DNA of 64,000 nt from Marivivens niveibacter. GTDB taxonomy: Bacteria; Pseudomonadota; Alphaproteobacteria; Rhodobacterales; Rhodobacteraceae. Both the position numbers and the translations under genes were made by a program. Shown piece by piece: positions 16,434 to 26,199 of this stretch (position 1 is the first letter of the stretch; each line of letters begins with the position of its first letter). The notes under the pieces are model-generated. The model had not been told where the DNA came from and searched no databases. It saw nothing but the letters and a program-made list of their open reading frames with translations. The stretch covers positions 682,001 to 746,000 of the forward strand of contig NZ_MSPP01000001.1 of NCBI RefSeq assembly GCF_002150005.2, written 5' to 3'.

Positions 16434-18173
16434 TTAGACTGATTTTGCCAGCGGCATTTCAGGGGCGAGCGATCGCAGCGCGTCATATTGCGACAGGAAC
16501 ACCTGTCCTGACATTTCTTCTAGGAAGTGGCCAGTTTGCAGGCGGTCCATCACGGGACCTTTGACTTCGGCCATGTGCAGCGTGACGCCCATATCCGTCA
16601 GGCGCGAATTGATCGCCTCTAGGCTTTCTAGCGCGGAAAAGTCGATGGCATTTACGGCCGACATCATCAGCACCACGTGGTCGATGCCGCAGTCAGGCTG
16701 TACGCGGTCATAGATGTAATCCTCCATATAGCGCGCGTTGGCGAAATATAGGCTTTCGTCGACGCGGATCATGACCAGACGCTCGTTGGTTAGCACAGGA
16801 TGTCGTTTGATGTTGCGGAAGTGTTCGGTGCCTTCCATTAGGCCAACCTCTGCGATGTGCGGGCGGGATGTTTTGAACAGGAACAGCAACACAGACAGAC
16901 CGACACCTGCCGAAACGCCCGTTTCCACGCCAAAGCCCCAAGTCAGCAGGATTGTTGCAGCCACTGCGGAAAAGTCTTGTTTCGAATAGCCCCAAGATTT
17001 TTTCAGGATCGAAAAATCGACCAGCGATAGAACGGCGACGATGATTGTCGCGGCTAGCGTTGCTTTGGGCAGGAAATACAGCAGCGGTGTGAGGGCCAGC
17101 GCAGCAATCGCCAGACCAACGGCTGTAAAGGCACCCGCAGCTGGTGTTTCAGCACCGGCATCGAAATTAACGACGGAACGCGCGAAACCACCTGTCACTG
17201 GGTAACCGCCTGTGAATGCAGCGCCTAGGTTTGCCGCACCCAAACCGATCAATTCCTGATCGGGATCAATACGCTGGCGTTTCTTTGCGGCCAAGGTTTG
17301 GGCGACCGAAATGGATTCTACAAAGCCGATGATCGAAATCAGCAGGGCAGGGACGAACAACTGGCCTAGCAAGCTTGGCGATAGGTTGGGCAAGGTGAAT
17401 GGCGGTAGCGACTGCGGAACTGTGCCGACAATTTTAACGCCGTAATTATCCAGCCCAAACAGCGCGACAATGCCAGTCGTCACAACCACAGCGGCAACAG
17501 GGCCTGCTTTGGTCAGAACATCAGCCAGCTTTGGTGGCACACCTTTGGATAGCAACAATGGTTTCAAACCTTTGCGGACCCAGAACAGGAACGAAATCGC
17601 TGCAACACCGATCAACAGAGTGATCAGATTCAGGTTGCCTAGGTTGTGAAACAGGCTTTCGATCATGTGGGGCAGCGAATGCCCAGAGATGGAAATGCCC
17701 AGAACATGACCCAACTGGCTGGCTGCGATCAGAACGCCAGATGCGGTGATGAAACCCGCGATCACAGGGTGCGACAGGAAATTCGCAATCCATCCCAGCC
17801 GAAACAGGCCAAGGATCAGCAGCATCGCGCCCGATAGGAACGCAAGTGACAGCGCAGCCGTTGCGTATCCCATGGTGCCGGATTCAGCGATATTGCCAAT
17901 CGCCGCGGCGGTCATCAAAGACACCACAGCAACGGGACCAACGGCCAGCGACCGCGATGTACCAAAAATGGAATACAGGATGATCGGCACGATCGACGCA
18001 TAGATACCTGCCTCGGGCGGTAGGCCTGCCAATAGGGCATACGCCAACGACTGAGGCACCAACATGATCGTAACGATCACTGCGGCGACTAGGTCATTTT
18101 GGAACGTATTTTTATCATAGCGCCGACCCCATTCCAGCATGGGGACGTATTTTTCATAAGCTGATCGTGCCAT
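16434..18173 (-). CDS. SulP-family inorganic anion transporter with STAS domain
   Basis: A 579-residue inner-membrane transporter. The SulP signature region is present (DLVAAVIVTIMLVPQSLAYALLAGLPPEAGIY split by helices 1-2), with about 10-14 helices up to residue 430. A cytoplasmic STAS domain follows (about 440-560; IRVDESLYFANARYMEDYI, VLMMSAVNAIDFSALESLEAI). Family members move sulfate, bicarbonate or other anions. Its place 57 bp after a persulfide-dioxygenase/SQR pair suggests transport of sulfate or sulfite made from sulfide, but a terminator at 18195-18222 separates them, so co-transcription is not assured. Confidence 0.92.
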   Translation of the reverse strand: MARSAYEKYVPMLEWGRRYDKNTFQNDLVAAVIVTIMLVPQSLAYALLAGLPPEAGIYASIVPIILYSIFGTSRSLAVGPVAVVSLMTAAAIGNIAESGTMGYATAALSLAFLSGAMLLILGLFRLGWIANFLSHPVIAGFITASGVLIAASQLGHVLGISISGHSLPHMIESLFHNLGNLNLITLLIGVAAISFLFWVRKGLKPLLLSKGVPPKLADVLTKAGPVAAVVVTTGIVALFGLDNYGVKIVGTVPQSLPPFTLPNLSPSLLGQLFVPALLISIIGFVESISVAQTLAAKKRQRIDPDQELIGLGAANLGAAFTGGYPVTGGFARSVVNFDAGAETPAAGAFTAVGLAIAALALTPLLYFLPKATLAATIIVAVLSLVDFSILKKSWGYSKQDFSAVAATILLTWGFGVETGVSAGVGLSVLLFLFKTSRPHIAEVGLMEGTEHFRNIKRHPVLTNERLVMIRVDESLYFANARYMEDYIYDRVQPDCGIDHVVLMMSAVNAIDFSALESLEAINSRLTDMGVTLHMAEVKGPVMDRLQTGHFLEEMSGQVFLSQYDALRSLAPEMPLAKSV

Positions 18174-18194
18174 TGGATTGTCTTTTCATCAGAG

Positions 18195-18222
18195 GAAAAA
18201 CGGGGCGCCGTTTTCGCGCCCC
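18195..18222 (-). terminator. Rho-independent terminator of the SQR-fusion gene
   Basis: GGGGCGC (18202-18208) pairs with GCGCCCC (18216-18222) around a 7-base loop, with a GTTTTT tract on the minus strand. It sits between the SQR fusion and sulP and may lower sulP expression relative to the two upstream genes. Confidence 0.75.
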
Positions 18223-18230
18223 AATTTGGT

Positions 18231-19904
18231 TTATTTGGCTGTGATGCTTTCTGGTTTGGCCATCCATTCACGGCCTCGTAGCATCGCTTTCCAATAGATC
18301 GGGGGGAGGGCGGTTTCTTTCAGGAACCACGCCGCGCGGGTCGGTTTGGTGCCATTCAGCAGCCATTTTGGGAACGATGGTTTCAACACACCGCCGTAAC
18401 CGAATTCGGCCAGAACGATTTTGCCGCGTTCCACGGTCAGCGGGCAGGAGCCATATCCGGTGTATTGCGCGACCGCCGATTTGCCGTCGATGTCTGCGCA
18501 GACGTTTTCGGCCACCACAGGTGCCTGAACGCGTGCTGCCGCTGCGGTTTTCGCATTCGGTGCGTTCATCACGTCGCCAAGCGACCAGATGTTGTCGAAT
18601 GTTTTGTGGCGCAATGTTGCCTGATCCACATCGACCCAGCCCGCCGCATCAGCCAAAGGCGACACGCGGATGAAATCAGGTGCGACTTGTGGCGGCACCA
18701 CGTGGATCATGTCGAAATCAACGGTCACGGTCGTCTTGTCCGTGTCCGGCTTTGCGACTTCGAATGTTGCCTTTTTCGCCTCACCATCGATCGACACAAG
18801 GTTATGGAAGAAGTTGGTGTTTACGCCATACTTTGCAATGTAGGTTTCCAGCGCAGGAACGTAATCTTTGACACCAAACAGAACGCCGCCGGCGTTGTTG
18901 AAATCAATCTGGATGTTTTTCAGCGCGCCGTTTTTGTACCAATGGTCACCTGACAGATACATCGCTTTTTGCGGCGCGCCTGCGCATTTGATCGGCATTG
19001 GCGGCTGGCTAAATACTGCGCGGCCCTCTTTCATTTCTTGGACCAGTTTCCAAGTGTAGGGCGCAAGGTCATAGCGATAGTTCGATGTCACGCCATTGCG
19101 GCCCAGCGTTTCAACCAGACCTTCGATACGGTTCCAGTCCAGTTTGATACCGGGTGCAACGATCAGGCGTTTATATCCGACAACGCGGCAACCATCCAAA
19201 ATGACGGCGTTATCTTTGGGTTCAAATGCAGCAACGGCTGCTTTGATCCAATGGACGCCTTTGGGGATCAGGCTGCCCATGGTTTTTGCGGTATCTTCGG
19301 CGTGGAAAACACCGCCGCCAACCAAAGTCCAACCAGGTTGGTAATAGTGGATGTCAGCGGGATCGATCACCGCGATGTCTAGATCGGGCTTGCGCGATTT
19401 CAGTGACGATGCGACCGAAATACCGCCCGCGCCAGCGCCTACTATAACGACGTCGTATGATGCATCGGTCTGATCGGTCGGCGTTTTGCCGCCATTTACG
19501 ATGCGGCGGACTACGCCGCCCATGTCATATCCAGCGGCTTTGGTCGCGGCCAGAATGTCAGCCGTTGGCGACGACGTCGCAGCGCTTAGCGACCACAGGG
19601 TCGCAGAACGCGTACCGGTGCGGCAATACGCAAACACCGGACCGGGCAGAGTATCCATGGCTTCACCAAAATCAGCGGCGTCTTCGTCGCGGACCTTGCC
19701 CGAAGTGACAGGCATGTAGACGGTTTTCAGACCCGCTGCCTGTGCTGCCGCGTCGATCTCCTCAAATGTGGGTTGATCGGCGCCTTCACCATCAGGACGG
19801 TTGCAGATGATCGCACGGAAACCCGCGTAGGCGATCGCCTTTACATCGTCCACTGTGATTTGCGGCGACACGGTTAGGCGTTTGTTGATTTGGTTCAGTT
19901 CCAC
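18231..19904 (-). CDS. Fusion: BLH-type phosphatase/rhodanese-like domain + sulfide:quinone oxidoreductase-like flavoprotein
   Basis: A 557-residue two-domain protein. Residues 1-135 are a DUF442/TIGR01244 domain with active loop CRTGTRS (Cys94, Arg99), a C-x4-R loop like rhodanese and one residue shorter than the classic tyrosine phosphatase loop. From about 148 comes a two-dinucleotide-fold flavoprotein (VVIVGAGAGG, 153-162) of the SQR type. It has conserved cysteines in IKCAGAPQKA and GYGSCPLT, and SLGDVMNAPNAKTAAA near the C-terminal FAD site. Predicted role: oxidise sulfide to persulfide with electrons to quinone, with the N-domain handling the sulfane sulfur. The start is GTG at 19904 with GGAGGAG upstream; no ATG fits. 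It lies 26 bp downstream of an ETHE1-like gene. Confidence 0.9.
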   Translation of the reverse strand: MELNQINKRLTVSPQITVDDVKAIAYAGFRAIICNRPDGEGADQPTFEEIDAAAQAAGLKTVYMPVTSGKVRDEDAADFGEAMDTLPGPVFAYCRTGTRSATLWSLSAATSSPTADILAATKAAGYDMGGVVRRIVNGGKTPTDQTDASYDVVIVGAGAGGISVASSLKSRKPDLDIAVIDPADIHYYQPGWTLVGGGVFHAEDTAKTMGSLIPKGVHWIKAAVAAFEPKDNAVILDGCRVVGYKRLIVAPGIKLDWNRIEGLVETLGRNGVTSNYRYDLAPYTWKLVQEMKEGRAVFSQPPMPIKCAGAPQKAMYLSGDHWYKNGALKNIQIDFNNAGGVLFGVKDYVPALETYIAKYGVNTNFFHNLVSIDGEAKKATFEVAKPDTDKTTVTVDFDMIHVVPPQVAPDFIRVSPLADAAGWVDVDQATLRHKTFDNIWSLGDVMNAPNAKTAAAARVQAPVVAENVCADIDGKSAVAQYTGYGSCPLTVERGKIVLAEFGYGGVLKPSFPKWLLNGTKPTRAAWFLKETALPPIYWKAMLRGREWMAKPESITAK

Positions 19905-19930
19905 GGATGTCTCCTCCGGACGTGGGGTGA

Positions 19931-20815
19931 TTAAAGGCCGTTTACAGGCACTTTGAGCATCGGATTGCCGTCTTTATCGCGAGGGATTTCACCTGCGCGC
20001 ATGTTGACCTGCAGCGATGGGATAATCAGGCGCGGCATAGCCAGTTGCGCATCGCGTTCGGTGCGGAACTTGACGAAATCCTCTTTGGTTTTGCCTTCGC
20101 CAACATGAATGTTGTGCTTCTTTTCGTCGCCAACGGTGGTTTCCCACTGAATGTCACGGCCGTTCGGGCCGTAGTCGTGGCACATGAACAGGCGCATGTC
20201 GTCAGGCAGCTCCAGAACCTTTTGGATGCTGTCGAACAGGATGCCCGCATCGCCACCCGGGAAATCGGCACGGGCCGAACCGCCGTCTGGCATGAACAGT
20301 GTGTCGCCAACAAAAGCCGCGTCACCGAATACATGCACCATGCACGCTGGGGTGTGGCCGGGTGTATGCATTGCAAACACTTTCATCGAGCCGACCTCGT
20401 ATGTGTCGCCATCGGTGAATAGTGCGTCGAACTGCGATCCATCACGCTGGAATTCGGTGCCTTCGTTGAACACTTTGCCGAACACATCTTGAACAGTTTT
20501 GATGTGTTCACCGATGCCGATCTTACCGCCGGTTTTCTGCTGGATGTACGGCGCAGCGGACAGGTGGTCGGCGTGTACGTGCGTTTCGATCAGCCATTCG
20601 ACTTCCAGATCGTTGTCCTGAACGTACTGGATGATTTCATCGGCCGATTCATATGTGATGCGGCCGGCGGCGTAATCGATGTCCATTACTGAATCTACGA
20701 TAGCGCATTTATTCGATTCAGGATCTTTGACCACATAGGAAATGGTCCAAGTTGCTTCGTCGAAAAAGGCTTTTACCTCTGGCTTTACGGACATATTCAC
20801 TGGGTAAGTGGTCAT
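19931..20815 (-). CDS. ETHE1-like MBL-fold persulfide dioxygenase
   Basis: A 294-residue metallo-beta-lactamase-fold enzyme. The metal motif is THVHADHLSA (His79, His81, Asp83, His84), followed by HTPGHTPACMVHVFGD, FVGDTLF and MCHDYGPNGRD. The missing second zinc ligands and the DSVMDID start region fit the Fe(II) sulfur dioxygenase group, which oxidises glutathione persulfide to sulfite. I chose the ATG at 20815 (MTTYPVNMSV) because GGAAGGAG lies 7 nt upstream; the frame extends to 20893. It is the first gene of the sulfide unit and is probably under BigR/SqrR-type and possibly FNR control. Confidence 0.92.
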   Translation of the reverse strand: MTTYPVNMSVKPEVKAFFDEATWTISYVVKDPESNKCAIVDSVMDIDYAAGRITYESADEIIQYVQDNDLEVEWLIETHVHADHLSAAPYIQQKTGGKIGIGEHIKTVQDVFGKVFNEGTEFQRDGSQFDALFTDGDTYEVGSMKVFAMHTPGHTPACMVHVFGDAAFVGDTLFMPDGGSARADFPGGDAGILFDSIQKVLELPDDMRLFMCHDYGPNGRDIQWETTVGDEKKHNIHVGEGKTKEDFVKFRTERDAQLAMPRLIIPSLQVNMRAGEIPRDKDGNPMLKVPVNGL

Positions 20816-20926
20816 ATTGATCTCCTTCCAAGGGGCGAGACCCCAATACATTTCATTTGTTTGATATATGGGGCCAGATCGTTTGCCTGTCAACGGGGGG
20901 AATGTGAGTGCAGAAAAGAAATATCT

Positions 20927-20947
20927 AAAAAACAGAATATGTTTTTT
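20927..20947. repeat. 8-bp inverted repeat AAAAAACA-N5-TGTTTTTT
   Basis: Exact arms at 20927-20934 and 20940-20947, overlapping the first bases of the FNR box. It could be a regulator site or a bent A-tract element in the 273-bp region between two divergent genes. Confidence 0.5.
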
Positions 20948-20959
20948 GATTTAGATCAA
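20946..20959. promoter_or_regulatory. FNR/FnrL box (TTGAT-N4-ATCAA)
   Basis: TTGATTTAGATCAA is an exact match to the FNR/FnrL consensus. Its centre lies about 136 bp from both the persulfide dioxygenase start (20815) and the glycosidase start (21089). The match is seen; which gene it serves is inferred. Confidence 0.7.
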
Positions 20960-20966
20960 ATGACCA

Positions 20967-20983
20967 TGCCTAATTATTAGGCA
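20967..20983. repeat. 17-bp palindrome TGCCTAAT-T-ATTAGGCA
   Basis: Perfect 8-bp arms around a single T. It shares the TGCCTAAT/ATTAGGCA arms with the palindrome at 6128-6141. Here it is intergenic, between the FNR box and the glycosidase gene. Confidence 0.55.
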
Positions 20984-21088
20984 GACGCGGATTTGTGGTG
21001 CGAAATTTGGCTCTCAGGGGTGGTTCTTTGAGGGGCACAAGTGTCCAATAGGGTAAAGCGCAGCCCAATGCGCCCCAAAGGACGGACG

Positions 21089-22345
21089 ATGAACTACGAC
21101 AAGATCGACAAGAAGGCCCGCAAGATTCTACAGGAAAACGATCGCGGGCTATACACCGTGCCGACAAAGGGGCTGTATCCGTACCAGTGGAACTGGGATA
21201 GCGCATTTGCAGCCTGGGGTTTTTCAAGCTTTAACGTGCGCCGTGCGTGGGCCGAATTGGAAACGTTGTTTACGGGGCAGTGGGACAACGGCATGGTTCC
21301 GCATATCGTGTTTCACAAACAGGCTATTGGCTATTTTCCGGGGCCCGATGTTTGGAACCTAGAACGCGTGCCGCATACGTCAGGCATTACGCAACCGCCC
21401 ATCGCGGCCACCATGGCTCGTGCTGTGTATGAGGCGGATAAACACTATGGCCGCGTCCATATGGAGCTGTTGTTCGGTCGTTTGGTCAGTTGGCACCGTT
21501 GGTTTATGAAAAACCGTATCGAAGATGGGATGGTGGTTATTACCCACCCATGGGAATCCGGTCGGGATAACGCCATCGACTGGGATGATGCGCTGGCAAA
21601 CGTCGATGGATCGAATGTTGGTGAATATCACCGCCGCGATACTGATCACGTCGACCCTTCGATGCGCCCCAAGAAAGAAGACTACGATAAATATCTGGCA
21701 CTGGTGCAGTTCAGCCGCGATGCTGGTTACGATGAAAAGGTAATTAAATCCGACGGCCCGTTCCGAGTTGGCGACGTTGGTATGACATTCCTGTTTTTGA
21801 GGGCGTGTCGTGACCTGTTGCATATCGCGGTCGAGCTGGATCACGAAGTCGATGAAATCGAAGGCTGGATCAAAATCCTCAAAAAAGGTGTCGAGCGACA
21901 TTGGAACGAAGATCGCGGTCATTATGACTCGGTCGATGTGCGTACGGGTCAATTCACCAATTCGCTGTCATGCGCGTCATTCCTGTGTTGGTACGCAGGG
22001 ATCAAAGACGATCGCATGCTGACGCATTACGACCGGATCATGCAAACGGTCGACTTTGGGATTCCGTCTAACGATCCCGACGATCCGCATTTCAACCACC
22101 TGCGATATTGGCGTGGACCAGTGTGGGGCATGTTCAATTCACTGATCGGCATCGGTTTAGCTGAAACCGGTCACACCGTACATGCCGAACGCCTGCGTAA
22201 ACGGACGCAAAAGTTGATCGCCGAACACGGGTTTTATGAATATTTCAGTCCACTGGACGGTGCGCCCGCGGGCGGCACGCATTTCACATGGACGGCGGCA
22301 ATTTGGCTGACGTGGGCATCGCCACACGCCAAGGGGCGTTTCTAA
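21089..22345 (+). CDS. GH63/MGH-like glycoside hydrolase
   Basis: A 418-residue (alpha/alpha)6-barrel glycosidase of the mannosylglycerate hydrolase-like group. LYPYQWNWDSAFAAWG, GQWDNGMVPHIVFH, SGITQPPIAA, HPWESGRDNAIDWD and YWRGPVWGMFN match this family; the Asp/Glu in WESGRDN and the late PAGGTHFTW region are where catalytic acids sit. No signal peptide is visible, so it should act in the cytoplasm, for example on glucosyl- or mannosylglycerate osmolytes. The start at 21089 has AAAGGAC upstream; the frame extends to 21041. pgm and a sugar-kinase-like gene follow on the other strand. Trehalase or oligosaccharide glucosidase activity cannot be excluded. Confidence 0.82.
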   Translation: MNYDKIDKKARKILQENDRGLYTVPTKGLYPYQWNWDSAFAAWGFSSFNVRRAWAELETLFTGQWDNGMVPHIVFHKQAIGYFPGPDVWNLERVPHTSGITQPPIAATMARAVYEADKHYGRVHMELLFGRLVSWHRWFMKNRIEDGMVVITHPWESGRDNAIDWDDALANVDGSNVGEYHRRDTDHVDPSMRPKKEDYDKYLALVQFSRDAGYDEKVIKSDGPFRVGDVGMTFLFLRACRDLLHIAVELDHEVDEIEGWIKILKKGVERHWNEDRGHYDSVDVRTGQFTNSLSCASFLCWYAGIKDDRMLTHYDRIMQTVDFGIPSNDPDDPHFNHLRYWRGPVWGMFNSLIGIGLAETGHTVHAERLRKRTQKLIAEHGFYEYFSPLDGAPAGGTHFTWTAAIWLTWASPHAKGRF

Positions 22346-22537
22346 CCGATTCGAAAATCTAGGCAGGGTCAGGGTTTACCCGACTTTTTCACGCACACCT
22401 TATTGTGGAAAAAGGGTGGTTGCGGTGTCACAGTTTTGGCGAATTAGGATAGGTTTAGCGCTAACGGGCTATCTAAAAGTACATGCATATATACTGTTGC
22501 TATTGCTGAATAGACTGCTGCCTCGGGAATAAAAACT

Positions 22538-24416
<1,879 letters not shown>

Positions 24417-24494
24417 TTAAAATCCTTGGGTCGGAATTATAGCCGATAATACCCCGAGTTTATGACAGTTCTGCGCGACCTCAACCGCAATCGG

Positions 24495-25142
24495 TCAGTC
24501 TTCGACGCCTTTTAGGATCAAATCGCAAGGCAAAGTGCGATCAATGATACGTTTTGCGTTGGGAATGTCGTTTCCTTCGGCGCGGCGCAGGGCATTTGCG
24601 CTGGAATGGTTCAAGGATAGCCAACGTTGAATAAGCCGCGCGCGCAGTTCGGGCAGCGGCACATCCCAGCGGATCGTGAAATCCCACAGGTCGGCCAGAT
24701 CGCGCCATGGGGCTTCGTCGAACATCAGGTAATTGCCTTCGACGATAATGACCTGAGTGTTCGGGGAAACATATCCTTTGCCTGCGATGGAAATATCACG
24801 TGGGCGATCAAATTCAGGGTAGTAAACGGGTTCTCCGGATTTGATCCGCCGGATCATATGGATAAAGCCATCGGCGTCGAATGTTTCGGGCGCACCTTTA
24901 CGGGCGCGCATGCCCATTTCATCCAGAATGTCGTTGTCCAAATGAAACCCATCCATTGGAACCACCGCAGCCGAGATTTTTTTCAAATGCAATCGGCGCA
25001 ACAGTTCTGTTGATAGGGTGGATTTTCCCGATGCTGGGGCCCCTGTCAGGGCAACGATAATGCGGGGCGCATTTTCCAGCCGCGTTTCGATTTCATCCAG
25101 CGCAAGATTGACCTTTGGGGTCAGGTTTAGATTGTGTGCCAT
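24495..25142 (-). CDS. P-loop kinase of the PRK/uridine kinase-like group (FrcK/YggC type)
   Basis: A 215-residue kinase. The Walker A motif is TGAPASGKST (residues 34-43), followed by VVPMDGFHLDN (the substrate-binding aspartate segment of the PRK/pantothenate kinase fold), RKGAPETFDADGF, VIIVEGNYLMFDEAPW and a lid with ALRRAEGNDIPNAK. The group includes FrcK of rhizobial fructose loci and uncharacterised YggC; the substrate is not established. Its place next to pgm and an MGH-like hydrolase hints at a sugar or glycerate substrate. It is 78 bp upstream of pgm on the same strand. Confidence 0.85.
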   Translation of the reverse strand: MAHNLNLTPKVNLALDEIETRLENAPRIIVALTGAPASGKSTLSTELLRRLHLKKISAAVVPMDGFHLDNDILDEMGMRARKGAPETFDADGFIHMIRRIKSGEPVYYPEFDRPRDISIAGKGYVSPNTQVIIVEGNYLMFDEAPWRDLADLWDFTIRWDVPLPELRARLIQRWLSLNHSSANALRRAEGNDIPNAKRIIDRTLPCDLILKGVED

Positions 25143-25224
25143 TGGTGTGCCTGTTCGTTTTCCGCTCAGCTGTGGCCTCGTTACACACTTGAAACCCGCG
25201 AGGCAGCATTACAATGTCACAGTT

Positions 25225-26058
25225 ATGAGCGGGGCTTTTTCAAAATTAATGGCAGCGGTGTCTGCCTTTCGCAAGGTGTGGTCGGCAAACGATCTGGATC
25301 TAATTTCGGCGGGTGTGGCGTTTTATGGGCTTTTTTCCATTTTCCCTGCAATCGCGGCGTCAATCGCAGTTTTCGGGCTGATTGCTGATCCGGTTGTTAT
25401 TTATGATCAATTAAACCTATTGCGTGAATTTATACCTGCTGACGTATTCAATCTATTACGGGCACAGGTGAACCGATTGCTTTCAGCGGAAAGTACAACG
25501 CTGGGTTGGGCGTCAATCGTGTCATTGGGTATCGCACTTTGGTCTGCGCGGGCAGGGGTTGGTGCGCTGATCCGTGGATTGAATGCGATCACGGGTGTCC
25601 AGTCGCGCAGCGGTGTTCGGCATCTGATGACGGCGGTGGGATTAACTGCTGCCCTGATCGGGGTTGGAATTGTTGCGCTAATTATGGTTGTGATCGCGCC
25701 TGTGGTGATCGCATTCGTCCCATTGGCGTCAAAGATTGAAGGCTTGCTTCTGGCTTTGCGCTGGGTCGTGGCCTTGTTGGTTTTGCTAATCGCGCTTGGC
25801 TTACTTTATCGCTATGGACCGAACGGGGACGGCGTAAGCCGAGGCCGGATTTTTACAGTGGGCAGTGTGGTGGCTGTTGTGCTGTGGTACGGCGCATCGT
25901 GGCTGTTCTCGTATTATCTGGCAAATTTCGGCAATTATAACGAAGTTTACGGATCTATCGGCGCCGTCGCTGCGATGCTGATGTGGCTCTATATCAGTTC
26001 TTATTTGGTTTTGCTTGGGTGTGTTCTGAATGTCGCATTGTTGCGAATTCGGGCATAA
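25225..26058 (+). CDS. YihY/virulence factor BrkB-family membrane protein
   Basis: A 277-residue inner-membrane protein with six helices. The family hallmarks are DLDLISAGVAFYGLFSIFPAIAAS near the N-terminus, LGWASIVSLGIALWSARAGVGALIRGLN in the middle, and PNGDG followed by GSVVAVVLWYGASWLFSYYL and NYNEVYGSIGAVAAMLMWLYISSYLVLLG. Once mislabelled RNase BN, the family has no firm function. The start at 25225 (MSGAFSKLM) is taken because the frame upstream runs through the opposite-strand kinase gene; its SD is weak. Confidence 0.9.
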   Translation: MSGAFSKLMAAVSAFRKVWSANDLDLISAGVAFYGLFSIFPAIAASIAVFGLIADPVVIYDQLNLLREFIPADVFNLLRAQVNRLLSAESTTLGWASIVSLGIALWSARAGVGALIRGLNAITGVQSRSGVRHLMTAVGLTAALIGVGIVALIMVVIAPVVIAFVPLASKIEGLLLALRWVVALLVLLIALGLLYRYGPNGDGVSRGRIFTVGSVVAVVLWYGASWLFSYYLANFGNYNEVYGSIGAVAAMLMWLYISSYLVLLGCVLNVALLRIRA

Positions 26059-26149
26059 ACTTTGTGTAGAAACCCATAAACTGGACCTCTTTGGAAAAAA
26101 CGCACTAGAAATTGTGGCGCTTTTTGGGTAGTAAATTATCAAAAGTATA

Positions 26150-26179
26150 GCCGAACCATCGTCAAAAAGAATGGTCGGC
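26150..26179 (+). promoter_or_regulatory. 5' leader hairpin of the adhesin gene
   Basis: GCCGAACCAT (26150-26159) and ATGGTCGGC (26171-26179) pair with one bulged A, ending just before the SD GAGGCGGAG. It may stabilise the mRNA or tune translation; it does not cover the SD. Confidence 0.4.
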
Positions 26180-26199
26180 ATTGAGGCGGAGTAGTAGTT

